A stretch of 64,000 nucleotides of DNA from JAODBJ01 sp963782465 (GTDB taxonomy: Bacteria > Actinomycetota > Acidimicrobiia > IMCC26256 > PALSA-610), in contig CAWAJR010000002.1 in NCBI GenBank assembly GCA_963782465.1, positions 434,001 to 498,000 on the forward strand, in the 5' to 3' direction. Position 1 is the first letter of the stretch, and each line of letters starts with the position of its first letter. Shown here piece by piece: positions 24,721 through 33,041 of the stretch. A program made the translations under genes and the position numbers. Below the pieces are notes generated by a model, which worked only from the letters and a program-made list of their open reading frames with translations, was not told the DNA's origin and did not search any database.

Positions 24721-26338
24721 ATGGAATTCAACCTCGCCGACCTCTTCGAATGTGTGGCCGACCATGTCGGCGACCGGGTCGCGGTCGTGTACCGCGACCG
24801 GCGACGCACGTACCGCGAACTCGACGACCGGGCGACACGCCTCGCCCACGCGCTCATCGCGCTCGGCGTGCAACCGGGTGAGCACGTCGGCTGTTACATG
24901 ACCAACACGCCGGCGTACATCGAAACGATGCTCGCCGCGTACAAGCTCCGCGCCGTGCCGGTGAACGTGAACTACCGGTACGCGGCCGATGAACTCGCGT
25001 ACCTGTTCAACGACGCGGAACTCGTCGCCGTGGTCGCGAACCCCGAGTTCGCCGTGCCGGCCCGTGCGGTGCAGCCGCGCGTGCCGTCACTGCGCACGAT
25101 CGTTGCATCCGGCGACGAGTACGAGACCTTGCTCGCGTCGGCTTCCTCCACACGCGACTTCGGTGCCCGCAGCGGCGACGACCACTACCTGCTCTACACG
25201 GGCGGCACGACCGGTATGCCCAAAGGTGTCGTCTGGCGCCAGGAAGACATCTTCTTCGCCGCGCTCGGCGGCGGGAACCCGGGAGGCCCGCCGATCGGCC
25301 GGCCGGAAGACATCGGCCCGGGCGCGGTTGCGAACCGGGCGCAACGGGTCGGCCCGTTCCTCCCGGCCGGCGATCCCGGCCGACCAGTTCGTCGCGCTCG
25401 CGCTCGGCCCGTTGATGCACGCGAGTGGGCAGTGGTCGGCGTTCGGCGCGCTCCTCGGCGGCGGTGCGGTCGTGCTCTACGACCACAGCCCCATGGACTA
25501 CGACGAGGTGCTGCGCCTGATCGGGGATGCGCAGGTCGTCGCGCTCAATGTCGTCGGCGACACGAACGCGCGCCCGCTGGTCGAGATGTGGGAGGCCCAT
25601 CCCGGCGCGTACGACACGGCATCGGTACGCCTCCTCGGATCGGGCGGGGCGATCCTGTCGAGCGATGTGAAGGACCGGATGATGCGGGCGTTCCCCGGCG
25701 CGCTCGCGATCGTCGAGGGGATGGGGTCGTCGGAAGTGCCGGCGCAAGCGGTCGCCGTCACGACTCGTGACGGCGCGTCCCGCCCGACGTTGACGTTCGC
25801 ACCCAAAGCCGAGAGCGCAGTGTTCGATGACAACATGCGGATGGTCGAACCGGGCTCGGGAGTGGTTGGCCGCCTCGCGACCCGCGGGCGGCTCCCCCTC
25901 CGCTACCACCACGATCCCGACAAGACGGCCCGCACGTTTGTCGAGATCGACGGCGTGCGCTGGTCGTTCCCCGGCGACATGGCAACGATCGACGCCGACG
26001 GCTCCATCCGCGTGCTCGGTCGGGGATCGTTGTGCATCAATACCGGCGGCGAGAAGGTGTACCCCGAAGAGGTCGAAGCGGTGCTGCGCGACCATGCGCG
26101 CGTCGCCGACGTGATCGTCGTGGGCCGGGCCGACGAGCGCTACGGCGAGCAGGTCGTCGCGGTCGTCGAACCGCACGACGCGAACTCCCCGCCGACGCTC
26201 GACGAGCTACGCGCGCACTGCCGTGATCGCCTTGCCGGGTACAAAGCGCCCCGCGCGCTCGTCGTGGTCGACGCGGTCCGCCGGTCTCCTTCCGGCAAGG
26301 CCGACTACCGGTGGGCCAAAGACCTGGTTTGCAGCTGA
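24721..26338 (+). pseudogene. Acyl-CoA synthetase (FadD-like), interrupted by a +1 frameshift
   Basis: Frame 1 encodes the N-terminal half of an ANL-family acyl-CoA ligase, including the AMP-binding motif 'YTGGTTGMPKGVVW' near residue 160. Beyond about 25377 the family sequence continues only in frame 2, from 'ADQFVALALGPLMHASG' through 'RGRLPLRYHHDP', 'FPGDMATIDADG' and the C-terminal 'RSPSGKADYRWAK'. One extra G in the run CCCGGCC (about 25377-25379) explains the shift; without it the protein would be about 538 residues and complete. Everything else is intact, so this is either a very recent mutation or a sequencing error. The family activates fatty or steroid-side-chain acids to CoA thioesters. 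Confidence 0.85.
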
Positions 26339-26370
26339 GCAGGCCGGAAACAGCCCGCTCAGCTGCAAAC
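26327..26370. terminator. Strong hairpin over the acyl-CoA synthetase stop codon
   Basis: Arms GTTTGCAGCTGAGC (26327-26340) and GCTCAGCTGCAAAC (26357-26370) pair perfectly over 14 bases around a 16-base loop. The TGA stop (26336-26338) is in the left arm. It lies between two plus-strand genes. Position and strength fit a transcription terminator, although no T-run follows. Confidence 0.6.
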
Positions 26371-26438
26371 GGGACCTCGGTGGTCGGGTCGAGGCTTCGA
26401 GGCTGCGCCGGGGCGCGGCGCGTGGCACCCTGTCGAGC

Positions 26439-27407
26439 ATGCGCTGTGTCGTGTGCGAGGAGCTCGGTCCGCCCGAGAACCTGACCGTCGTCGATCTCCC
26501 GGCCCCCGAACCCGGGCCGGGAGAGGTGAGGGTGGCGGTGAAGGCGGCCGGCGTGAACTACGTCGACGGGTTGATCGCCGCGGGTCGCTATCAGGTCCGC
26601 ATCCCCCCGCCGTTCACGCCGGGAAGCGAGGTGGCGGGCGTGATCGACGCGGTCGGCATCGGCGCGGAAGACCGTCACGTCGGTGAACGGGTGTTTGCCA
26701 CGCTCGGCCTCGGTGGTTTCGCCGAGTCGGTGCTGGTGCGGTCGGAGCGCGCGATCCCGATCCCGGAGACGCTCGACTACTCGCGCGCGGCTTCGTTCCA
26801 CCAGGCCTACTGCACGGCGTGGTTCTCGTTCACTCGCCGGGCCACGCTGCGACCGGGCGAATGGGTGCTCGTCACCGGCGCGGGCGGCGGTATCGGGCTG
26901 GCGGCCATCGACGTCGCGTGCGCGCTCGGGGCGCGAGTCGTCGCGGTCGCGTCCACACCCGAGAAACGTGACCTCGCGATCGCGGCCGGCGCCGAAGCGA
27001 CGATCGACGGCGCGCACGACGACCTCAAGGCGCGCGCCCGTGAGATCGGTGGTGGAGGGGTCGATGTCGTCTACGACGCGGTCGGCGGCACGATCGCGGA
27101 GCCGGCGCTGCGGGCGTTGCGCGACGACGGACGGTTCCTGGTCGTCGGGTTCACCGGCGGCATCCCCAAGGTGGCACTGAATCTCGTGTTGCTCAACAAC
27201 CGGTCGGTCGTGGGCATCGAATGGGGCGGGTGGGCGATGAAGCACCCCGACGAAGACCGGCGCCTGGTCGAAGAGGTGCTCGAACAGATCGCCGACGGCA
27301 AACTGCACCCGGTCGCACCGCAGGTTCGCCCACTCGACGAGGCGGGCCGGGCGATCTCCGATCTGCTCGAGCGCCGAGCCGCGGGCAAAATCGTGCTCGC
27401 GCCGTAA
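26439..27407 (+). CDS. NADPH:quinone oxidoreductase (MDR family, zinc-free)
   Basis: A 322-residue medium-chain reductase of the quinone oxidoreductase/CurA type. The N-terminal GroES-like domain has 'VKAAGVNYVDGLIAAGRYQ' and 'TPGSEVAGVIDAVG'; the NADPH-binding motif is 'LVTGAGGGIGLAAIDVA' near residue 146. The zinc ligands of alcohol dehydrogenases are absent, as expected. It would reduce quinones or activated enones with NADPH. The start ATG 26439 is well placed by homology; the open frame before it overlaps the acyl-CoA synthetase and is not part of the protein. A hairpin separates it from that gene. The tandem repeat array begins about 50 bases after its stop. Confidence 0.9.
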   Translation: MRCVVCEELGPPENLTVVDLPAPEPGPGEVRVAVKAAGVNYVDGLIAAGRYQVRIPPPFTPGSEVAGVIDAVGIGAEDRHVGERVFATLGLGGFAESVLVRSERAIPIPETLDYSRAASFHQAYCTAWFSFTRRATLRPGEWVLVTGAGGGIGLAAIDVACALGARVVAVASTPEKRDLAIAAGAEATIDGAHDDLKARAREIGGGGVDVVYDAVGGTIAEPALRALRDDGRFLVVGFTGGIPKVALNLVLLNNRSVVGIEWGGWAMKHPDEDRRLVEEVLEQIADGKLHPVAPQVRPLDEAGRAISDLLERRAAGKIVLAP

Positions 27408-27457
27408 ATTCTCGCTCGCTCACTGCAATGCCCGCGGCGCCGCGGGTCGAGCGGGAA

Positions 27458-27762
27458 GCGGCCCGGACCGTAGGGACGAGAGCGGAAAACACAAGCGAGG
27501 GCACGCGGTGCGACTGGCGCACCACCCATCTGCCCGAGCGGGGCCCGAGCGGCCCGGACCGTAGGGACGAGAGCGGAAAACACAAGCGAGGGCAAGCGGT
27601 GCGACGCAGCACCACCCACCTGCCCGAGCGGGGCCCGAGCGGCCCGGACCGTAGGGACGAGAGCGGAAAACACAAGCGAGGGCACGCGGTGCGACGCAGC
27701 AGCGTGCACCGTGCCCGAGCGGGGCCCGAGCGGCCCGGACCGTAGGGACGAGAGCGGAAAAC
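27458..27762 (+). repeat. 90/91-bp tandem repeat array upstream of an LLM gene
   Basis: Four copies of a segment beginning GCGGCCCGGACCGTAGGGAC start at 27458, 27549, 27639 and 27730 (spacing 91, 90, 91). The first three are full units; the last is cut after 33 bases, where the ATG of the LLM gene (27763) begins. The units vary mainly around the inner GGTGC/GCACC inverted repeat. The 355-base gap between genes at 27408-27762 holds nothing else. Open frames through it on either strand reflect high GC content and the repeat, and none shows protein-family features. Confidence 0.92.
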
Positions 27763-28899
27763 ATGGAGTTTGGGCTGTTCAACAGTTTGTACGTGCCTCG
27801 GCAGTTGAGCGAGGGCGAACCGGGCGCGGAGCACCGCCGGTTGATGGATGAGATCGCGGTCGTCCAGACCGCCGATCGCACCGGTTTCAAGTACACGTGG
27901 GCGACGGAACATCATTTTCTCACCGAGTACTCGCACCTCTCGGCGAACGAGGTGTTCCTCGGCTACCTCGCGCACGCGACCGAACGTATCCATCTCGGGT
28001 CGGGCATCTTCAACATCACGCCGCCGGTGAACCACCCGGCGAGGGTCGCGGAACGCGCCGCGATGCTCGACCATCTTTCGGAGGGCCGCTTCGAGTTGGG
28101 GATGGGTCGGGGCTCGTCGACGACGGAGCAGCGCGGCTTCGGCATCGACGACAGCGACTCGACACGCGACATGTTCGACGAGGTCGTCGGCCAGTTCCGG
28201 CACATGTGGGCCGACGACGACTACCCCGGGTTCGACGGGCAGTTCTTCTCGATGCCGTCACGCAACGTGTTGCCGAAGCCCTACGCGAAGCCGCACCCGC
28301 CGATGTGGGTCGCGGCGGGCAGCCCGAGCACGTTCGAGAAGGCGGGCCGGATGGGCCTGGGCGTGTTGTGCTTCACGATGTTCGGCCCGGAACCGTTGAA
28401 GCCGTTGATCGAAACGTACAAGCGCGCCCTCGAGCACGCGGAGCCGGTGGGCGACTACGTGAACGACAACGTGATGGTCACGACGCAGCTGCTGTGCCTC
28501 GAAGACGGCCAGCGCGCCCGTGAGCTCGCGGGCAGCGGCCAACTGACCCAGGGCTACCAGAACAGCCTGGTGTTCCGGTACCTCGACACGTTCCCGAAGC
28601 CACCGGAGATCCCGGTATGGCCGGAGCTGATCCCGGAACCGACCGTCGCCGACATCGAGTTGCGCATCGAGGCGAACATTGCGATGTACGGCACGCCCGA
28701 CGAGGTCGGCCGCACCGCGCAGGCGTACGCCGATTCGGGTGTCGACCAGGTCGTGTTCGGCCTGCTGTCGTCGACGATCTCTCGTGAGCTGGCGGTCGAA
28801 ACGGTGGAGACGTTCGGCCGGCACGTGCTCCCCCGGTTCGACCGCGACCCGGTGCACCGCACGACCCGGTTCCGCGAGGCGGCGCGCGCCGCGTCGTGA
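27763..28899 (+). CDS. LLM class flavin-dependent oxidoreductase
   Basis: A 378-residue luciferase-like monooxygenase. It shows 'FKYTWATEHHFLTEYSHLS' (about residues 43-61), 'IHLGSGIFNITPPVNHPARV', 'EGRFELGMGRGSST' and 'PHPPMWVAAGSP', all in family order. It is a paralogue of the LLM gene at 10670-11779. FMN or F420 would be the cofactor; the substrate is unknown. ATG 27763 directly follows the truncated last unit of the 90/91-bp array, and only a weak GCGGA-type ribosome site is visible. Its TGA overlaps the GTG of the flavodoxin-type gene downstream (GTGA). Confidence 0.9.
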   Translation: MEFGLFNSLYVPRQLSEGEPGAEHRRLMDEIAVVQTADRTGFKYTWATEHHFLTEYSHLSANEVFLGYLAHATERIHLGSGIFNITPPVNHPARVAERAAMLDHLSEGRFELGMGRGSSTTEQRGFGIDDSDSTRDMFDEVVGQFRHMWADDDYPGFDGQFFSMPSRNVLPKPYAKPHPPMWVAAGSPSTFEKAGRMGLGVLCFTMFGPEPLKPLIETYKRALEHAEPVGDYVNDNVMVTTQLLCLEDGQRARELAGSGQLTQGYQNSLVFRYLDTFPKPPEIPVWPELIPEPTVADIELRIEANIAMYGTPDEVGRTAQAYADSGVDQVVFGLLSSTISRELAVETVETFGRHVLPRFDRDPVHRTTRFREAARAAS

Positions 28900-29367
28900 C
28901 CGATCGTCGCCATCTGCTCGTGGTGTTCCACTCCCGTTCGGGTGGGACGCAGGCGATGGCGGATGCGGCGGTTGCCGGCGCGACGACCGCCGAGATCGAC
29001 GAGGTCGACGTGCGCGTGTTCGCGCGCGCCCGACGCCGGGGTCGACGACGTGCGGTGGGCCGACGCGGTCCTGCTCGGCACACCGGAGAACTTCGGCTCG
29101 ATGAGCGGCCTGATGAAAGACTTCCTCGAGCGCATCTATTACCCGCTCCTCGAAGCGACGGCGGGTTTGCCCTACGCCCTCTTCGTGAAGGCGAGCACCG
29201 ATGGGCAGGGCGCGGTGAGCAGTGTCGAACGGGTGCTGGCCGGGCTGCGCTGGAAAGCGGTGCAACCGCCATTGGTGGTCGTCGGCGACGTGCGGGCCGG
29301 CGACCTCGAACGCTGCCACGAGCTCGGGATGACGATGGCCGCCGGGCTCGAAGCAGGCATCTACTGA
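28896..29367 (+). pseudogene. Flavodoxin-like NAD(P)H-dependent FMN reductase, interrupted by a +1 frameshift
   Basis: Frame 0 from GTG 28896 gives the flavodoxin start 'LLVVFHSRSGGTQAMADAA', an FMN phosphate-binding loop. After about 29029 the family sequence continues one frame over with 'VDDVRWADAVLLGTPENFG', 'MSGLMKDFLERIYYPL', 'PYALFVKASTDGQGA' and 'ELGMTMAAGLEAG'. An extra C in the CCC run at 29029-29031 accounts for it; repaired, the protein is about 156 residues and complete. It is coupled to the LLM gene (GTGA) and to the nucleotidyltransferase (TGATG), so a working version could supply reduced flavin to the LLM enzyme. Error or true mutation cannot be told here. Confidence 0.82.
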
Positions 29368-30212
29368 TGGCGCCGAGCGCCGCGTCGATCGAGGCGGTCG
29401 CGCGACTCGAACCGGGGTACGAACCGCTGTTCGCGCGCCTGGTCACGGTCTGCGAAGCCGACGAACGGGTGCGCGCGATGTGGTTGTCGGGTTCGCTCGC
29501 ACGCGGCGTCGCCGATCTCGTATCCGATCTCGACGTGTTGGTCGCGGTCCGCGACGACGACTTCGAGGGTTTCGCCGCGCAGTGGCGCGAATGGCTCGCA
29601 ACGATCACACCGACGCTCCTCGCGCGCCCGCTCCCCTTCGCGCCCGGTTGTTTCTTCTCGCTGACGCCTGAGCGGATGCGTCTCGACATCGTGAGCGAGC
29701 CCGTCAGCCGGTTACCGGCGACGTTCTTCCGCGACCGGCTCGTCGTGTTCGACCGCGACGAGCTCGACCGCGTCGTCCCGGCGCCGGCCCGCGCCGCAGG
29801 CCCCGACCCGGCGGCGATCGCGGCGCTGGTCGAGGAGTTCTTTCGCGACTACGGCATGTTCAACGTGGTCGTCGAGCGGGGCGACTGGCTCCTCGGGCTC
29901 GAGGCGATCCAGCTGGTGCGGACGTTGCTCTACCGGTGTTTCGTGGAGTCGAACGCCCCGGCACCGCCGTCGGGCGTGAAACGATGGAGCGACAAGCTCA
30001 CCGCCCGACAACGCGCCGTGCTCGAAGCGCTCCCGGCCGCCACCGCGACCCGGGAGAGCGTGATCGAGACGCACGAGGCCGTGGCGTGCGCGTTCGTCAC
30101 CAACGTGCGACCGATCTGCGACGCGCTGCAGATTTCCTGGCCACAGGCCCTCGAAGACGCGACCGTGCGCTACCTGCGCGCCCACGACCTTCCGGCCCTC
30201 GACCACTGCTGA
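29367..30212 (+). CDS. Nucleotidyltransferase-domain protein (aminoglycoside adenylyltransferase-like)
   Basis: A 281-residue protein with an N-terminal NTP_transf_2 fold. 'MWLSGSLARGVADLVSDLDVLV' (about residues 36-57) gives the GSxxxG loop and the DxD metal site; a further acidic residue is expected in 'RMRLDIVSEP' (about 105). The C-terminal half is helical, as in AadA/LinB-type adenylyltransferases and MNT-type proteins. It would transfer a nucleotide to a small molecule or protein hydroxyl. No HEPN partner is next to it, so a toxin-antitoxin role is not supported. ATG 29367 shares one base with the preceding stop (TGATG). It is convergent with the GNAT gene. Confidence 0.78.
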   Translation: MAPSAASIEAVARLEPGYEPLFARLVTVCEADERVRAMWLSGSLARGVADLVSDLDVLVAVRDDDFEGFAAQWREWLATITPTLLARPLPFAPGCFFSLTPERMRLDIVSEPVSRLPATFFRDRLVVFDRDELDRVVPAPARAAGPDPAAIAALVEEFFRDYGMFNVVVERGDWLLGLEAIQLVRTLLYRCFVESNAPAPPSGVKRWSDKLTARQRAVLEALPAATATRESVIETHEAVACAFVTNVRPICDALQISWPQALEDATVRYLRAHDLPALDHC

Positions 30213-30226
30213 GCCACCGAGGAACA

Positions 30227-30242
30227 CGTCCCCGCGGGGACG
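30227..30242. terminator. 16-bp GC palindrome in a convergent gap
   Basis: CGTCCCCGCGGGGACG is perfectly self-complementary and lies 15 bases after the nucleotidyltransferase stop, within the 112-base gap before the convergent GNAT gene. A second, weaker hairpin (GCCTCCC against GGGAGGT) follows near 30275-30300. Both may stop transcription. Neither has a T-run. The gap shows no gene. Confidence 0.45.
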
Positions 30243-30324
30243 CCTGCCGGTCGGGGGTCATGCGGCGAGGCCTCCCAGCCCCGCTCCGGGAGGTTGGTTG
30301 CCACGCGCAGGGCCGTTCGCTCAC

Positions 30325-31182
30325 CTACCCGAAGGCGCCGCTCGGGAGGTACGGCGCGGGAGCACGGCCGAACCCGCGTAGCCCGACCGGCCCGTGCGGC
30401 ACCAGTTCGAGACCGGCGTCGAGGGCAACTCGCATCGCCCACTGCTGCTCGGCGGTGATCCAACCGAAGTCGACGGTGGCACCCGACGGCGCGCGCTGCA
30501 GCGCGGCCGCGAGGAGCGACGTCGCGATCGCATCAGTCCGCGCGGCGACGAGGCGCGGCCGCTCGTGCACCATCGCGTACCCGCCGTCATCGTGGACGAG
30601 GAGCTCGGCGCCTTCGGCGAGCATGCAGTCGAGATCGGCGCCGTGCGGCTCGCCGCGCACCTCGCGGTCGACATCGTCGACGAGGGCACGGTCGTCGCGT
30701 CCGCCGGCGCGTACGCCGGTACTCGACGGCAATCGTTCGATCCGTGGCACGCCCCACACGACGAACGCGGGATGCAAAGCGAACCCGGCGCCCGAGTACC
30801 GCCGCATCGCGGCGGGATCGCGCGAGCAGAGGATCATCCCGCGTCGGCCACGCCCGTAGTCGACCGCCGCATCGAGTAATCGGCGGCCGATCCCCCGACC
30901 CTGCGATGCCGGCACGACGGCGAAGAGCGAAAGCACCCACAGCTCACCACGCACGAACCCCTGGGCCATGCCGACGACATCGTCACCGCCGATCGCCACG
31001 AACGAACCGAGGGGGTCGGTCGCGAGCAGGTGCCGCAGCCGACGCTCCGTCGACGCAACCGTCTGCGGCGTGCGGGCGATCGGTGGCAGCCCGTAGCGCG
31101 CCCGCATGGCGCGGTACGCGCCATCCCACGTCTGCTCGCTCGCGGCAACGTCTTCGAGTTGCATCGCGCGGATCGAGAACAC
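30325..31182 (-). CDS. GNAT family N-acetyltransferase (with long C-terminal extension)
   Basis: A 285-residue protein. Residues about 1-150 form a GNAT domain with the acetyl-CoA loop 'VVPASQGRGIGRRLLDAA' (motif A, about residues 88-105) and a following beta strand 'GMILCSRDPAAMRRYSGAGF'. Residues 150-285 look like a second, degenerate GNAT-like half ('DDGGYAMVHERPRLVAA'), as in double-GNAT proteins. It would acetylate a small molecule or protein N-terminus. The start GTG 31182 is the earliest plausible; a later Met ('MQLEDV') is possible. It faces the amidohydrolase gene at 31251, leaving 68 bases for two promoters. Confidence 0.8.
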   Translation of the reverse strand: MFSIRAMQLEDVAASEQTWDGAYRAMRARYGLPPIARTPQTVASTERRLRHLLATDPLGSFVAIGGDDVVGMAQGFVRGELWVLSLFAVVPASQGRGIGRRLLDAAVDYGRGRRGMILCSRDPAAMRRYSGAGFALHPAFVVWGVPRIERLPSSTGVRAGGRDDRALVDDVDREVRGEPHGADLDCMLAEGAELLVHDDGGYAMVHERPRLVAARTDAIATSLLAAALQRAPSGATVDFGWITAEQQWAMRVALDAGLELVPHGPVGLRGFGRAPAPYLPSGAFG

Positions 31183-31250
31183 GCCGACATCCTCTCGCGT
31201 CGACGCTCGGAGAGGCGGACCAATTCTCGGTCGCGCTACGTTCCCCGCCC

Positions 31251-32060
31251 ATGGACGTGCTCGACATCTGGGTGAACCTCGTGACGCCGGCCAGTGCCGG
31301 CGCCTTTCTCGGTCAGCGCGAGAACGCGCACATACCGTCGTACCTCGGGGGCAACAAGGACCGCGTCGGCGCGACCGACCTCATCGCGATGATGGACGAA
31401 CTCGGCGTGGCCACGAGCGTGCTCACCCCGGGCCTCAACCACGGCGAGGAGGCATCGTTCGAGATCGCCGATGCGCACCCCGGCCGGTTCCTCGTCGCCG
31501 CCGGCCTCGCCGATCCCAGCACGCCGACCAAGAACGCGACCCGCATACGCGAGATCGCGCAACATCGCCGGTTCGCGATGGTGAGGGTGATGCCGCTCGC
31601 CACCCAGGTCGCGATCAACGACCCGAAGCACTATCCCGTGTACCAGGTCTGCGAGGAACTCGGCATTCCCGTCGGCATCAACGTGGGCGTGCCGGGCCCG
31701 CGGGTTCGCTCGCGGGTGCAGCACCCCGAACTGCTCGAAGACGTGATGATCGACTTCCCCGATCTGGTCATCATCGGAGCGCACATGGGCCACCCCTACG
31801 AAGAGTTGCTCATGAACTACATGCGCAAGTGGCCCAACCTCTATCACTCGTGCACCGCGTACGCGCCGCGGTACTTCGATCCGGCACTGGTGAAGTTCAT
31901 GAACACGTCGCGCTACCGCGGGCGCATCTTGTGGGGCAGCGACGAGCCCTGGTTCCCGATGCGCCGCTCGCTCGAAGAGGCACGCGCGCTCCCCCTCGAC
32001 GGCGAAGCGATGGAGCTCTTCCTCGGCGGCACCGCCCGCCGGCTGCTGGATCGCACCTGA
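31251..32060 (+). CDS. Amidohydrolase family protein (TIM-barrel)
   Basis: A 269-residue amidohydrolase-2 protein, shorter than the one at 22167. It begins 'MDVLDIWVNLVTP', where the usual N-terminal D-x-H-x-H metal motif is replaced by 'DIWVN', so the two metal His are missing. The later 'LVIIGAHMGHPYEELLM' (metal His, about residue 178) and 'RILWGSDEPWFPMRRS' (catalytic Asp, about 226) are present. It may be a decarboxylase or hydrolase with one metal site, or inactive. ATG 31251 is the start by homology. A VOC gene follows after 26 bases on the same strand. Confidence 0.82.
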   Translation: MDVLDIWVNLVTPASAGAFLGQRENAHIPSYLGGNKDRVGATDLIAMMDELGVATSVLTPGLNHGEEASFEIADAHPGRFLVAAGLADPSTPTKNATRIREIAQHRRFAMVRVMPLATQVAINDPKHYPVYQVCEELGIPVGINVGVPGPRVRSRVQHPELLEDVMIDFPDLVIIGAHMGHPYEELLMNYMRKWPNLYHSCTAYAPRYFDPALVKFMNTSRYRGRILWGSDEPWFPMRRSLEEARALPLDGEAMELFLGGTARRLLDRT

Positions 32061-32086
32061 CGTCCCGGAACCCGGAGGTACCCGCC

Positions 32087-32449
32087 ATGGCCGTGCGGTT
32101 CACCGAACTCGTGGTCGACGCCAACGACGTCGAGGCGCTCGCGAACTTCTGGTCTGCGGTGCTCGGCTGGCCCGCGAGCCCGGTGAACGACGACGGCGAC
32201 GTCGAGCTGGTCGCGCCCGACGGTTCGTTCCCGACGATCCTCTTCGAACCGGTCCCGGAAGCCAAAACGGTGAAGGACCGCCTGCACATCGACGTCAGCC
32301 CCACCGGTTCCGACCAGGACGCCGAACTGCAACGTCTCCTCGACCTCGGTGCGCGGCAGATCGACATCGGGCAGGGTGACGTCGACTGGATCGTGCTGGC
32401 CGACCCGGAAGGCAACGAGTTCTGCCTGTTGCGCACGCCGGTCGCGTAG
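32087..32449 (+). CDS. VOC family (glyoxalase-like) protein
   Basis: A 120-residue protein of the vicinal oxygen chelate superfamily: 'FTELVVDANDVEALANFWSAVLGW' (in part 'VEALANFWSAVLGW') opens the fold, and 'RLHIDVSPTGSDQDAELQRL' and 'IVLADPEGNEFCLL' close it. The His in 'LHIDV' and the Glu in 'GNEF' are the standard metal ligands. It is of the compact glyoxalase-like 'Gly_6' kind, whose substrates are rarely known. A GGAGG site eight bases upstream fixes ATG 32087. It follows the amidohydrolase and runs convergent with the RNHCP gene, six bases apart. Confidence 0.85.
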   Translation: MAVRFTELVVDANDVEALANFWSAVLGWPASPVNDDGDVELVAPDGSFPTILFEPVPEAKTVKDRLHIDVSPTGSDQDAELQRLLDLGARQIDIGQGDVDWIVLADPEGNEFCLLRTPVA

Positions 32450-32455
32450 GAGCGG

Positions 32456-32815
32456 TCACAGGTCGAGCACTTCGAGCGGGAACGGCGGGTTCGCGAGCGG
32501 TTGCACCGCGAGTTTCACCAGCAGCAACGGGTTGTCGTCGCCGGCGATTCGATTCGCCACCAGTTGGTCACAACCGCGGCAACGATGGATGAGCACCCAC
32601 TCGCCCCGGCCGCGAACGGCGATCGCGATCGGCTCCATCGCCGACCGGCACGGCGACGCGCGGTCACCGGGCTTCTCGTCGACGTGGCGGCTCCACAGGC
32701 AGTTGGGGCAATGATTTCGATGGGCGGTGCCCGGCGCGTCGGCGGGCACGTCGAGACGGCATTCACAGCAACGGAACGCGCCCGGCAAACGGGCGCGCGA
32801 ACGGTCGCGCGACAA
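32456..32815 (-). CDS. RNHCP domain zinc-ribbon protein
   Basis: A 119-residue protein with an N-terminal 'FRCCECRLDVP' and the family-naming 'HRNHCPNCLWSRHVDEKPGDR' (in part 'RNHCPNCLWSRHVD'), then 'HRCRGCDQLVANRIAGDDN'. These are paired Cys zinc knuckles of the RNHCP domain family, found in actinobacteria and firmicutes with no known function. The start is TTG 32815, supported by a GGAGG ribosome site eight bases upstream; no ATG or GTG in frame fits better. The gene lies 6 bases from the convergent VOC gene. It is divergent from the phytanoyl-CoA-dioxygenase-like gene, with a 226-base gap between them. Confidence 0.85.
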   Translation of the reverse strand: MSRDRSRARLPGAFRCCECRLDVPADAPGTAHRNHCPNCLWSRHVDEKPGDRASPCRSAMEPIAIAVRGRGEWVLIHRCRGCDQLVANRIAGDDNPLLLVKLAVQPLANPPFPLEVLDL

Positions 32816-33041
32816 GGGAAGGACCTCCGGTACGGAAGGACATCGGCGGTTGTCGCGCGCCGGGCGGGGAATGCGGTCAGGAACCGCACGGGAGCCGGTT
32901 GAGGGCGCGCGACACGATGACTTCCGTGGCCACGGTCATCGGTCACCCCCTCGGATCCAGCTCGAAACGGAGCGTCGGTTCGCTCGCTCCGGCAGTGTGC
33001 CCGGCGGTGCCGCCGAGTGCAATCGAATTAGCGTGAGCGGG

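Noticed and set aside
27458..27762. CRISPR array
   Set aside because: The units are contiguous 90/91-bp direct repeats without unique spacers of regular length, and no cas gene is nearby.
27071..28203. Minus-strand frames with Pro/Arg/Ser repeats through the 90/91-bp array
   Set aside because: The unit length is not a multiple of three throughout, the frames run into antisense of LLM, and no start site is visible.
25365..29040. Programmed ribosomal frameshifting in the acyl-CoA synthetase and flavodoxin genes
   Set aside because: No slippery heptamer, stimulatory stem or upstream ribosome-site signal is seen, and the families are not known for it; single-base insertions are simpler.
29367..30212. 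MNT-HEPN toxin-antitoxin system
   Set aside because: The nucleotidyltransferase is larger than MNT antitoxins and no HEPN gene is adjacent.
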